This document shows, piece after piece, positions 8,584-16,491 of a stretch of DNA of 64,000 nt. Position numbers and translations under genes: made by a program. The notes under the pieces were generated by a model. It did no database searches, was not told the origin of the DNA, and worked only from the letters and a program-made list of their open reading frames with translations. Within the stretch, counting starts at the first letter, position 1, and every line of letters begins with the position of its first letter. The stretch comes from Gemmatimonas sp. (GTDB lineage: Bacteria; Gemmatimonadota; Gemmatimonadetes; Gemmatimonadales; Gemmatimonadaceae), in the NCBI RefSeq assembly GCF_031426495.1, contig NZ_JANPLK010000037.1, positions 1 to 64,000 of the forward strand, in the 5' to 3' direction.

Positions 8584-8954
8584 GCGTCGTCTCCGAGGCG
8601 CTCATCGAGCAGCGCCCGCATGCGCTCGAGCTCTTCGCGGCCGAGCTGCTTGTCCGACACGAGCTGGGTAAACATGCGCTCGGCCGACCCCTGGAAGATG
8701 GCGTCCTTGATGCGGGTCAGGGCACTCCGACCGGCCCGTTCAGCGGCGACCGCCGGGAAGTAGCGGTAGGCGCGCCCCTCGGGCTCGTGGCGCACGTAGC
8801 CTTTGTCCTCGAGAGTCTGGAGGGCCGAGAGGACGGAGGTATACGCGAGGTCCTCCTCCATGGCGTCGCGGACATCAGCCACGGTCGCGGAGCCGAGTCG
8901 CCAAAGGACACTCATGACGGCAAGCTCGCGAGGGGGGAAATGGACGTCAGTCAT
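8580..8954 (-). CDS. BlaI/MecI/CopY family repressor
   Basis: 124 residues, the normal size of the family. The winged helix-turn-helix is clear: LAVMSVLWRLGSATVADVRDAM, then YTSVLSALQTLEDKGYVRHEPEGRAYRYFPA, followed by the C-terminal dimerisation helices. Such repressors bind short dyads as dimers and are released when the M56 partner triggers their cleavage. Here the gene is first in a two-gene operon with the M56 peptidase, and its own promoter carries a dyad over the -10 element, so autorepression is likely. No beta-lactamase gene is nearby, so resistance is not the obvious output. Confidence 0.92.
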   Translation of the reverse strand: MTDVHFPPRELAVMSVLWRLGSATVADVRDAMEEDLAYTSVLSALQTLEDKGYVRHEPEGRAYRYFPAVAAERAGRSALTRIKDAIFQGSAERMFTQLVSDKQLGREELERMRALLDERLGDDA

Positions 8955-8979
8955 TGCGGAGGGGGGCTGCGGGGAAATC

Positions 8980-8999
8980 AGTACTGGTTAGGCAGTAGT
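8980..8999 (-). promoter_or_regulatory. Probable BlaI operator
   Basis: AGTACTG (8980-8986), 6-bp spacer, CAGTAGT (8993-8999): 7-bp arms with one mismatch, resembling the TACT/AGTA half-sites of BlaI-type repressors. It overlaps the -10 element and the expected transcription start of the blaI operon. Confidence 0.6.
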
Positions 9000-9025
9000 A
9001 TGAGGAGGGGAGGGGGGATTGTCAA
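8997..9025 (-). promoter_or_regulatory. Promoter of the blaI-M56 operon
   Basis: On the minus strand TTGACA (9025-9020, a perfect -35) is followed by a 17-bp spacer and CATACT (9002-8997). Transcription would start near 8990, about 35 nt before the blaI ATG. There is no Shine-Dalgarno sequence in the leader. Confidence 0.7.
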
Positions 9026-9064
9026 CTGGTTTCTCCGTAGGTGGGGCATTGGGGCGGGGGCCGT

Positions 9065-9168
9065 GGGCTTTGGGATATGGGCTGTGGGCTGTGGGCTGTG
9101 GGCTATCGGCTTTGGGCTTTGGGCTATGGGCTATGGGCTGTGGGCTATGGCTATGGGCTATGGGCGGT
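9065..9168 (+). repeat. Left heptamer array, (GGGCTNT)n
   Basis: Fifteen head-to-tail units: fourteen 7-mers and one 6-mer (9149-9154). The consensus is GGGCTNT with position 6 A, G or T; variants are GGGATAT, CGGCTTT and, last, GGGCGGT. The G-rich strand is the plus strand. At least four consecutive GGG runs with 4-nt loops fit a G-quadruplex pattern. It lies upstream of the S23/IVP gene, 64 bp before its ATG, and begins about 40 bp from the blaI -35 element. Confidence 0.95.
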
Positions 9169-9219
9169 GAGAAGAGAACGCGCGCGTCGTTCTGGTCACG
9201 CGCATTTCTCGGGATGTGC

Positions 9220-9225
9220 TACACT
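9220..9225 (+). promoter_or_regulatory. -10-like hexamer of the S23/IVP gene
   Basis: TACACT ends 7 nt before the ATG at 9233, so the transcript would start at or next to the start codon (leaderless). No Shine-Dalgarno site is present in front of the ATG. Confidence 0.5.
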
Positions 9226-9232
9226 CGGCGGC

Positions 9233-9583
9233 ATGCAAGACTTCAGAAACCTTCGAGTGTGGCACGAGGCAATCGCCTTCGCCGTCGCGATTGACCGCGC
9301 TATCGCCAAAGCGGCGAGAGGGCGCGCGAACCTTAAGCATCAACTCCAGTCGTCGGCGGAGTCGATCCATGCGAACATCGCCGAAGGGTCGGGGCAGAGA
9401 ACCGATCCGCAGTTCGCGCGGTATCTCTCCGTTGCATTAGGCTCGACGACCGAAGCGACAAGTCATCTGATGCTCGCCCGCGAAATACACGTGATCGCGA
9501 GTAGCACGGCCGACGAGCTACTCGCGCAAACCGGACGCATCCGCGGCATGCTGATCAATCTCATCAAACGCTTGGACACCTGA
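9233..9583 (+). CDS. Four-helix-bundle S23/IVP-family protein
   Basis: 116 residues. The family signature is clear: MQDFRNLRVWHEAIAFAVAI, then LKHQLQSSAESIHANIAEGS, RYLSVALGSTTEATSHLMLA and a last helix to IKRLDT. This is the small four-helix bundle first found encoded in 23S rRNA intervening sequences (IVS) and related to Avd of diversity-generating retroelements. It forms oligomeric barrels that bind nucleic acid; its cellular role is unsettled. The start is the ATG at 9233: it matches the family N-terminus and has a -10 hexamer 7 nt upstream. The frame stays open upstream through the heptamer array, but that part is low-complexity Gly/Trp/Tyr/Leu and not family-like. The gene sits alone between two inverted heptamer arrays and does not lie in an rRNA gene. 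Confidence 0.92.
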   Translation: MQDFRNLRVWHEAIAFAVAIDRAIAKAARGRANLKHQLQSSAESIHANIAEGSGQRTDPQFARYLSVALGSTTEATSHLMLAREIHVIASSTADELLAQTGRIRGMLINLIKRLDT

Positions 9584-9598
9584 AATCTGACTTTTGCA

Positions 9599-9738
<140 letters not shown>

Positions 9739-9742
9739 CCCA

Positions 9743-10636
9743 TCACACCGTACAAACCTCCACTGCCTCCCGTAACGACTTCATCCCCTCCCGCTTCGGC
9801 AAGAACTCATGCGCGAGTACCCCTTCGTATCCCGTGCCCGCAATGAACTCCGCGATCCCGCGATAGTTCAGCTCTTGTCCACCATCAATCTCATTTCTGC
9901 CCGGCACCCCTGCCGTGTGGAAATGCGCAATCCAGGGCAGGTTCGCCTTGATCGTGGCGATCACGTCGCCTTCCATCACCTGCATGTGGTAGATGTCGTA
10001 CAGCAGGCGGAAGCTCAGTGAGTTCACCCCTTTTGCCACTTCGACGGCCCATGCCGTGTGATCGGCATGATAGTCCTTGTGATCGACCTTGCTGTTCAGC
10101 ATCTCCATGCACAGCACGACCCCATGTTGCTCGGCGGTCGGCATGAGGCGCTTGAGACCCGTGATGCAGTTCGCGATGCCTTCGCCGTCGGACAGGCCGC
10201 CGCGGTTACCGCTGAACACCACGATCTTCCGGACCCCTGCCGCCGCGGCCTTCGGGATCATCGCCTCCCCGTCCGCCACCAGCTTGTCGTGCTGATTCAG
10301 CCGGTTGAAGCCCACCGGAATCGCGCCGAAGCTGTTGCCCATCGTACACTGCAAGCCGTACTGCTTCGGCACCGCCCACTCGGTATCGCCGAGGAGATCG
10401 ACGCCCATCAGGCCCATGTTCTTCGCTGACGCGCACAGATCATTGATGGGCGTGCGCGCGAAGCACCAGCGCGCCACGGATTGATTGAGACGACCGGCCC
10501 GCACAGCAACGGCGTCCATCCGCCCCGCAGTCGAGACAGGTGATGCGGCACCGAGCGGCGAGGTGGAGACGGTCACGGCGGCGGCGCCGAGGGCCAGCAG
10601 GGCGTCGCGGCGCGAGAGATCGGACGGCGTCGGCAT
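9743..10636 (-). CDS. Tat-exported hydroxypyruvate isomerase-like TIM-barrel protein
   Basis: 297 residues. A Tat signal (SRRDALLALGAAA, residues 8-20) is followed by a xylose isomerase-like/AP2 TIM barrel with the Hyi-type segments VRKIVVFSGNRGG, GVVLCMEMLNSK, LYDIYHMQVMEGDV and IAHFHTAGVPGRNE. Asp, His and Glu residues in these give the usual divalent metal site. Relatives isomerise hydroxypyruvate or act on keto-sugars. The gene is last in an operon: its ATG overlaps the TAA of the GMC oxidoreductase gene by 1 bp (TAATG). Export together with an FAD sugar dehydrogenase suggests it acts on the oxidised (3-keto) sugar rather than on hydroxypyruvate; this is an inference. Confidence 0.85.
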   Translation of the reverse strand: MPTPSDLSRRDALLALGAAAVTVSTSPLGAASPVSTAGRMDAVAVRAGRLNQSVARWCFARTPINDLCASAKNMGLMGVDLLGDTEWAVPKQYGLQCTMGNSFGAIPVGFNRLNQHDKLVADGEAMIPKAAAAGVRKIVVFSGNRGGLSDGEGIANCITGLKRLMPTAEQHGVVLCMEMLNSKVDHKDYHADHTAWAVEVAKGVNSLSFRLLYDIYHMQVMEGDVIATIKANLPWIAHFHTAGVPGRNEIDGGQELNYRGIAEFIAGTGYEGVLAHEFLPKREGMKSLREAVEVCTV

Positions 10637-12357
10637 TACAGGCTTCTCCGCTTCAGTTCACCGACGGCATGCGCGACGGCGCGCGCCGTGAGCGCCATGT
10701 ACGTGATCGACGGATTCTGACAGGCGCTGCTCGACATCGCGGCGCCATCGGTGATGAAGAGGTTGGGCACGTCCCACGCCTGATTCCAGCCATTCAGCAC
10801 GCCCTCCTTGGCGGTCGTGGACATCCGCGCGCCGCCCATCTCATGAATGCAATGGCCGGGTGGATGCATCGTGCGATTCGGGCGCACGTTGATCGCGCCG
10901 GCGGCCTCGAGAATCTCGACCGCGCTCGCCGAGACGTCCTTGTTCATGGCGATCTCATTCTCGCGCCAGCGCACGTCGATGCGGGCGGCGGGAATGCCCC
11001 ACTTGTCCTTCGTGGTCCCGTCGAGCGTGATGCGATTATCGGCGTGCGGCAGGGTTTCGCCCCAACCGCCGATGTTGATGCCCCACGGTCCGAGGTCGTC
11101 GATCAGCGACTGCTTGAACGCCGCGCCGTAGCCGGCCATGCCGCTGCCGCGTCCCCATCCGGAACGACTCGAGCCGCCCTGCATGCCGTAGCCGCGCAGG
11201 AAGTCCGCACTCTTCGTGTTCACGTTGCGGAAGCGCGCGACGTAGATGCCGTTCGGGCGACGGCCGATCGTGCGCTTGTCGAGATAGCCGGGCATCGTGC
11301 CCGCGGCGCCGGAGCCGTAGTGATGATCCATCACGTAGCGTCCGAGCGTGCCGCTGGAGTTGGCCAGACCATCAGGCCAGCGCGTGCTGGTGGAGTTCAG
11401 CAACAGTCGCACCGATTCGATGGTGGACGCACAGAGGAACACCACCTTCGCCTCGTACACGGTTTCCTGATTGGTACGCGCATCGATCACGCGCACGCCG
11501 CGTGCGCGACCACGCTTGGCGTCGTACAGGACTTCGGCCACGACGCTGTGCGGGCGCAGCGTGAGACGCCCCGTCTTCTGGGCGGCGGGCAACGTGCTAC
11601 CGATGCTGTTGAAGTACGAGTGCGTCACGCAGCCGCGCTCGCACGGTCCGCAGTAGTGACACGCCGCGCGGCCGTTGTGATTCTGCGTGAGAATCGCCGC
11701 GCGACCGATGGTCATGACGCGCTCGCCGTTGAACGCTTTCAAAATGCGTTCACGCGCAACCTGTTCGACGACGGTCATCTGCATCGGCGGCAGGAACTCG
11801 CCGTCGGGCAGATGGGCCAATCCTTCCTTGGCGCCCGTCACGCCAATGAAGCGCTCTACGTGCGAGTACCAGGGCGCGATGTCCTTGTAGCGAATGGGCC
11901 AGTCGGTACCGTGTCCGTCCTTTGCATTCGCCTCGAAGTCGAGGTCACTCCAGCGATACACCTGACGGCCCCACATGATCGAACGACCACCCACCTGACG
12001 TCCGCGGAACCACTTGAACGGCGCATCGTCTGGCGCAACGTACGGATTGTCGTGGTCGTTCACGAAGAACTTGCGGCCCGTCTCGTCGCAGGCGTAGCAC
12101 TGCCGCTGCACCGGCTGCTCCTTCTCCAGCGCCGTGCGATCGCCCCATCCGCGATACTTCATCGCATACGGCTGGATATGCTCCACGAAGTCCTTGCCGC
12201 CGAAGTCCACCGGGCCGCCCGCTTCCAGCACGAGGGTGGCGAGTCCGCGTTCGGTCAGTTCTTTGGCCGCCCATCCGCCGCTGATCCCCGAGCCCACCAC
12301 GATGGCGTCGAAGACGCGACGCTGCGGTTGGGCATCCATGGTCAGGTCTTCACTCAT
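10636..12357 (-). CDS. GMC-family FAD sugar dehydrogenase, catalytic subunit with Cys-rich cluster
   Basis: 573 residues. The FAD fold is at the N-terminus (IVVGSGISGGWAAKEL, residues 19-34, with the ribose-binding E45). A cysteine motif CxxCxxCxxxC at C233, C236, C239 and C243 matches the iron-sulfur cluster region of bacterial FAD glucose dehydrogenases and glucoside 3-dehydrogenases. The C-terminal GMC domain contains MHPPGHCIHEMGG and NPSITYMALTARAVAHAV. It has no signal peptide, as expected if it is carried across the membrane by its Tat-signal partner, the small subunit encoded just upstream. The chosen ATG (12357) overlaps that gene's stop by 8 bp; a start 12 codons earlier is possible. 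Likely reaction: oxidation of a sugar or glucoside hydroxyl, passing electrons to the respiratory chain. No cytochrome c subunit is in the cluster. Confidence 0.9.
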   Translation of the reverse strand: MSEDLTMDAQPQRRVFDAIVVGSGISGGWAAKELTERGLATLVLEAGGPVDFGGKDFVEHIQPYAMKYRGWGDRTALEKEQPVQRQCYACDETGRKFFVNDHDNPYVAPDDAPFKWFRGRQVGGRSIMWGRQVYRWSDLDFEANAKDGHGTDWPIRYKDIAPWYSHVERFIGVTGAKEGLAHLPDGEFLPPMQMTVVEQVARERILKAFNGERVMTIGRAAILTQNHNGRAACHYCGPCERGCVTHSYFNSIGSTLPAAQKTGRLTLRPHSVVAEVLYDAKRGRARGVRVIDARTNQETVYEAKVVFLCASTIESVRLLLNSTSTRWPDGLANSSGTLGRYVMDHHYGSGAAGTMPGYLDKRTIGRRPNGIYVARFRNVNTKSADFLRGYGMQGGSSRSGWGRGSGMAGYGAAFKQSLIDDLGPWGINIGGWGETLPHADNRITLDGTTKDKWGIPAARIDVRWRENEIAMNKDVSASAVEILEAAGAINVRPNRTMHPPGHCIHEMGGARMSTTAKEGVLNGWNQAWDVPNLFITDGAAMSSSACQNPSITYMALTARAVAHAVGELKRRSL

Positions 12358-12925
12358 CACGGCCTCCGTTGCGGGCGGGCATATCCGCGGCACCGTCGAA
12401 GCGACCCGGCATGATTTCGGTTTTCAGTACGTCGCGCTGCACGCGCTCGCTCGTGAAATAGCCGTGAATCACCAGCCCCTTCACGCGCGAGTAGCCGCGC
12501 GCTGCGGGGGCGTTGCGGTCGTATGGCGTGTCGAGGGCATTCATCACCAGGGTGAGCGTGTCGCCCGTGATCGCGGCAAATGGCTGGCCGGCAATCGCCC
12601 GTGCCTGCGCATCGATCGCGTCGAGTCCCGTCGTCAACGCGCGGCGGTCGGCGTCGGTGTAGTAGTCCGCTGCAATGACGACGATCCATGCCATCACACC
12701 CACATCGGTCGCACTCGGCGTCTCGGTGCGGGGAATGATCGCGTCGGCGAGCGCGGAAAGGGTGGCTCGCTGCGCGGTGCTGAACAGCGCCGGCTGAGCG
12801 GCGGACGGCATGGCCGCCGGTGCCGCGTCGGCGAGGGCTTTGGCCCAGGCCGCGAGGGCCTCGCGGGGCAGCAGCGTGAGGGCGGCCGCAGTCGCGGCGG
12901 CTTTCAGGAGTTCACGGCGTTGCAT
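12350..12925 (-). CDS. Gluconate 2-dehydrogenase subunit 3 family protein (Tat small subunit)
   Basis: 191 residues. The N-terminus MQRRELLKAAATAAALTLLP is a Tat signal. The mature part matches gluconate_2-dh3: STAQRATLSALADAIIPRTETPSA, then FAAITGDTLTLVMNALDT and GYFTSERVQRDVLKTEIMPG. In FAD sugar dehydrogenases this subunit binds the catalytic GMC subunit and supplies its export signal. The gene is first in the three-gene operon, and its last codons overlap the start of the GMC gene. The downstream fragment ends in a polar tail, NGGRDE. Confidence 0.9.
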   Translation of the reverse strand: MQRRELLKAAATAAALTLLPREALAAWAKALADAAPAAMPSAAQPALFSTAQRATLSALADAIIPRTETPSATDVGVMAWIVVIAADYYTDADRRALTTGLDAIDAQARAIAGQPFAAITGDTLTLVMNALDTPYDRNAPAARGYSRVKGLVIHGYFTSERVQRDVLKTEIMPGRFDGAADMPARNGGRDE

Positions 12926-12994
12926 GCGTGATCACAATGACAGTCAGGGAGGCGATCAACCTCCCCGACTGCAGTCCGGCGGCCGCGGGAGGTG

Positions 12995-14029
12995 CTACTG
13001 CACTTGGATGTACAGCGGCGCAGGCCACAGGCGCAAGATGGCTTCGCGCGTCGTCGGCGGTTTGTCGTTCTTCGCCTTCGTAAACTGTTTCCAGCCGGTG
13101 AACTGAACCGGCTCACGCTTGATGTCGCGATAGTAGGTGTCGCGCTTCAGCCACGGAGCACCAAAGCCGTCCATGTGCATCACGACCTGCACCTTCGGGT
13201 CGAGCTTGACGTTCCGCGCGTTGGTCACGCCCTTCGGCGTGAAGCGATGCACCACCAGAATCTTGGGCGGCAACTTGTGCTTGTCCACCAGGTTCGCGAG
13301 AAATCGAATGGCGTAGTTGATGTCGGCCGCGTCGTAAGTGCCGATGCGACGACCCGGCACCGCGCCACTCGCCTTCATCGAAAACTCGGGATCGATGCCG
13401 AGGTGCACGTCGGGGCGCATCAAGAACTTCTCGATCCACGGCAGTTCCTGCTGCAGCGTGCTCTGGCCGACCTGCAGATCGACGAACAGCAGCGCGTTCT
13501 TCGACTTCGCCCAGCCGTACACCTTCTCGATCAGTGCGCTGTCCATACGCGTGCGATACTTGCCGCTGGGGCCCGGGTCGGGATTGGCGACCATGGCGAT
13601 GAGGTGCAACGCGGGTTGCACCGGATGCGCCGGATCGAGCCGTGTCCATTCCGCTGCATCCGCCACGAGCTTGGCCAACATCTCGTTGGTTTCGAACTCC
13701 CCGAGAATGCCCATGCGCTTCGATAGCGGGTTGCCGTAGTACGCCAGCACGCGCTTGGCCGGCATGATCGATCCCGGCAGCGGGGCCGCTGTTTTTACGG
13801 GCCACAGTGAGTCGGCGTCACTGCCGTTGCCCTTGAAGGCAAGGTGACGATCGCCCGACTGCGGACCGAGCGCCCCCTGTGCTTTGGGTTTCGGCTTGGG
13901 CGTCGGCTTGGGCGTCGGCGTCGCGGCAGGCTTCGCCACCGTCTGCGCCATCGCCAGGACTGGCGTCAGCGAGCTACCAATGGCGATGGCGGCGACCAGT
14001 ACGCGCGAGAACGATTGACGGGAGAACAT
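12995..14029 (-). CDS. Secreted protein of unknown function with Lys/Pro linker
   Basis: 344 residues. A signal peptide (MFSRQSFSRVLVAAIAIGSS to about AMAQ) is followed by a TPKPTPKPKPK linker (about 34-46) and then a globular domain of about 290 residues. Segments such as RVLAYYGNPLSKRMGILGEF, LLFVDLQVGQSTLQQELPWI, VHLGIDPEFSM, LVVHRFT and QVVMHMDGFGAPWLK alternate strands and helices in the manner of a TIM barrel with acidic residues at strand ends. It might be a glycoside hydrolase-like or deacetylase-like protein, but I do not recognise the family. The start at 14029 gives a good signal peptide; the frame runs 41 codons further upstream without one. Confidence 0.7.
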   Translation of the reverse strand: MFSRQSFSRVLVAAIAIGSSLTPVLAMAQTVAKPAATPTPKPTPKPKPKAQGALGPQSGDRHLAFKGNGSDADSLWPVKTAAPLPGSIMPAKRVLAYYGNPLSKRMGILGEFETNEMLAKLVADAAEWTRLDPAHPVQPALHLIAMVANPDPGPSGKYRTRMDSALIEKVYGWAKSKNALLFVDLQVGQSTLQQELPWIEKFLMRPDVHLGIDPEFSMKASGAVPGRRIGTYDAADINYAIRFLANLVDKHKLPPKILVVHRFTPKGVTNARNVKLDPKVQVVMHMDGFGAPWLKRDTYYRDIKREPVQFTGWKQFTKAKNDKPPTTREAILRLWPAPLYIQVQ

Positions 14030-14152
14030 GAATATTGAGCGAGTCGGCACGGAGGCGTGATGATTGGGCACAGGTGGCGTCAAGAGCGGCCACGAGCGCA
14101 GTGTAACGGCGATTTCGCAACGAACCAAGGGTACACTCGTCGCGTGCGACAC

Positions 14153-15613
14153 TCAGCGCGACGCGCTGATCTTCTTCTTGACCTTGATGGGACGGTCGAC
14201 CGCCAGCGCCAGCGTACCGGCGGCTTCGGCCCGCACCACGAGCCAGCGCGGATGGACCAGCACGTCCAGCAGCCTGCCCGTACGCACGGTGCCGGACAAC
14301 TCGACGCCGCTGGTTAGATCACGATTCAACGCACCCTCCACCTTGGTTCGCGTCTCCTCGAGAATGGTGTCGAGCGGGAAGCGGGCCTGTTTGCGCAGCT
14401 GCGCCACCATGTCACCCTTGCGGAGCCACGCGAGGCCCTGCACGAGCGCGTTGCTGGTGGAGACGTCGAAGTCCAGATCGGGAACGATCAGCGCGCGTGT
14501 GGCCTGATCGAGTTGCGGCGTGCCAACCAGGTACGCCGTACCGTCAATGTCCCCGCTCACGCGCACCGCGAGCACGACCCGGCCGTCGTCGAGCGGGGAG
14601 ACCGCAATCGAGTCGAGGCGGACCGAGCGGCCGAAGCGGCGGAACTTCCGGCCGATCAGCTCGCGCGACAACGTCGACGACGCCACGTCGTATGGGAGAA
14701 GGCCCTCGATGCGTATGCGGGCGCTGTCGCCGACCTCCTTGAGCGCGGGCGACAACGGCGGCAACGGCGACGTGGGCTCGATCGGCTGAGGACCGGCCAC
14801 CAGACGCGGATGCGCATAGAGACGGATCGTGGCCACCAGCGCGCTATCCTGCAGCGAGAATTCGCCGAGTCGGAGTTGCTCCGGCGACAATTCGAGCCAG
14901 AGGCTGTCGCGCACACGAATGGGCCGTTGCAGCATACCGTACCATTTCTCGACGCGCTTGCGCACGTCGAACGCGGCGATCTTGCGATCGAGGGCGGGCA
15001 GCTTCGACGCCAATAGCGGTCGAACGGCGCGAATGACTTGATCAGTGACATCGATCTTGAGGAACGTCACCAGGCATGCGTCGCGCACATCGCTCGACGA
15101 CGCACGCAGCGACGCGACACGTGAGCGCGACTCGAGGATCCACTCCGGATTGAGTCCGATGTCGGTGGATAGCACGACGTTGAGTCGTGGAGGAGAGCCG
15201 TCGGTGCCACACGATGCGCTGAGCGTGGGCCCGATCACGGGTTTGTACCACCCACGGCCAGTGTACGAGACCGTGGTGGTCAACGTGAGCTTCTGGCCGT
15301 CGAACTTCACGGCGAACGGCGTGCGCGTGGCCGCGAAGGCCACCTGCTGTCGCTTATTGCCCGGAATTTGCACGCGCTTGTCCAGATCGCCGAAGCGCGT
15401 CGGCACCGCTTGCTCGAGCGCCGTGAGTGCGGGCTCGAGTGCGTAGCTGATCGGCGCATCGACAATCGACACCGGCATCGATGGCAATTCCGGAATGTTG
15501 CGCATTCCCGGTCGAGAGGTGGGGGCGGATGGCGTGAGTGATTCGCTGCGGCACGCGCTGAGGGCGCACGTCGAGAGCAGGGCCACTCCCCACAGGAGAT
15601 CAGTTTGCTTCAT
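14153..15613 (-). CDS. DUF4403 lipoprotein
   Basis: 486 residues. The N-terminus MKQTDLLWGVALLSTCALSACRSE carries a lipobox (LSAC), so this is a lipoprotein. The body matches DUF4403: repeated duplicated beta/alpha units, an acidic FDVRKRVEKWYGMLQRPIRV segment and a late IVPDLDFDVSTSNALVQGLAWL segment. The family resembles tubular lipid-binding (TULIP/BPI-like) folds, so lipid handling at the envelope is plausible but unproven. The start at 15613 gives the lipobox; TACCTT (15625-15620) ends 6 nt before it, suggesting a leaderless message. It diverges from the SDR gene 62 bp away. Confidence 0.82.
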   Translation of the reverse strand: MKQTDLLWGVALLSTCALSACRSESLTPSAPTSRPGMRNIPELPSMPVSIVDAPISYALEPALTALEQAVPTRFGDLDKRVQIPGNKRQQVAFAATRTPFAVKFDGQKLTLTTTVSYTGRGWYKPVIGPTLSASCGTDGSPPRLNVVLSTDIGLNPEWILESRSRVASLRASSSDVRDACLVTFLKIDVTDQVIRAVRPLLASKLPALDRKIAAFDVRKRVEKWYGMLQRPIRVRDSLWLELSPEQLRLGEFSLQDSALVATIRLYAHPRLVAGPQPIEPTSPLPPLSPALKEVGDSARIRIEGLLPYDVASSTLSRELIGRKFRRFGRSVRLDSIAVSPLDDGRVVLAVRVSGDIDGTAYLVGTPQLDQATRALIVPDLDFDVSTSNALVQGLAWLRKGDMVAQLRKQARFPLDTILEETRTKVEGALNRDLTSGVELSGTVRTGRLLDVLVHPRWLVVRAEAAGTLALAVDRPIKVKKKISASR

Positions 15614-15675
15614 GTACGAAAGGTACAGGCATGTTTCCTCTTGCACGGCAGAGGCCGCACGATAGTTTGGCGCGC

Positions 15676-16455
15676 ATGCATATCGATCTGACACAGCGTA
15701 TCGCGGTAGTGACCGGCGGCGCAAACGGCATTGGACGCGCCACGGCGCGCCGTCTCGCACAAAGTGGCGCGCACGTCGCCATCTGGGATCGCGTCGCCGC
15801 CGTGGGTGAGGCGGCTGCAGCTGAGCTTGCCGATGAGGGACTGAATATCGTGTTCGTCGAGGCGGACGTGACGCGGCGTGTCAGCGTCGATGCGGCGGTC
15901 GCGGCGACGGTGGCACACTTCGGCGGGATTGACATCTTGATCAACAACGCCGGCGTCACGCGCGACGCCCAGTTGGTAAAGATCAAGGACGGTGCCGTGA
16001 CCGGAGGCATGACGGACGACGAGTTCGATGCCGTCATCGCCGTGAATCTCAAGGGCGTATACACGTGCACGCAGGCCGTGGTCCCCGAACTGCTGAAACG
16101 TGGCGGGGGCCGCATTGTGAACGCGTCGTCCGTGGTGGCGCTCAATGGCAACTTCGGGCAGACGAACTACGTCGCGACGAAGGCGGGCGTGATCGGGATG
16201 ACGCAGGTCTGGGCCCGCGAGCTCGGGAAACGGAACATCACCGTCAACGCGATCGCGCCGGGGTTCATCGCCACCGAGATGACGGCTAGAATGCCGTCGT
16301 CGTCGCTCGAGGCCATGCAGGCCCACACGCCAGCGGGTCGCCTCGGCTCACCCGAGGACGTTGCCAACGCCTACTGTTTCCTGGCGTCCGATTTCGCCGC
16401 GTTCATCAATGGTGCGGTGCTGACCGTGGATGGCGGACTGGTGATCGGCACCTGA
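15676..16455 (+). CDS. SDR-family oxidoreductase (FabG-like)
   Basis: 259 residues, a typical classical short-chain dehydrogenase. Cofactor motif TGGANGIG near residues 12-19, NNAG around 95, catalytic Ser in NASSVVALNG, and YVATK (Tyr-x3-Lys) near 170. The ending VNAIAPGFIATEMT ... GAVLTVDGGLV is that of 3-oxoacyl-ACP or acetoacetyl-CoA reductases. No lipid or PHA genes are adjacent, so the substrate is open. The start at 15676 has TAGTTT (15663-15668) 7 nt upstream and no Shine-Dalgarno site, so it is probably leaderless. Confidence 0.9.
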   Translation: MHIDLTQRIAVVTGGANGIGRATARRLAQSGAHVAIWDRVAAVGEAAAAELADEGLNIVFVEADVTRRVSVDAAVAATVAHFGGIDILINNAGVTRDAQLVKIKDGAVTGGMTDDEFDAVIAVNLKGVYTCTQAVVPELLKRGGGRIVNASSVVALNGNFGQTNYVATKAGVIGMTQVWARELGKRNITVNAIAPGFIATEMTARMPSSSLEAMQAHTPAGRLGSPEDVANAYCFLASDFAAFINGAVLTVDGGLVIGT

Positions 16456-16460
16456 CGGTG

Positions 16461-16490
16461 GATCACGCCCGTCGGGATCAAGCCCGTCGG
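16461..16490. repeat. 15-bp tandem duplication between convergent genes
   Basis: GATCACGCCCGTCGG (16461-16475) and GATCAAGCCCGTCGG (16476-16490), one mismatch. It fills nearly the whole 36-bp gap between the ends of the SDR and MtgA genes. Confidence 0.8.
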
Positions 16491-16491
16491 T

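Noticed and set aside
9041..9232. The S23 reading frame is open upstream through the left heptamer array, giving an N-terminal extension rich in Gly, Trp, Tyr and Leu.
   Set aside because: The extension is a by-product of the 7-bp repeat, is not found in the family, and the ATG at 9233 has its own -10 hexamer and the expected N-terminus.
10540..12414. A 624-codon plus-strand open frame over the GMC oxidoreductase gene.
   Set aside because: Antisense to the FAD and GMC motifs; no recognisable domain and an Arg/His-rich composition typical of a GC-driven shadow.
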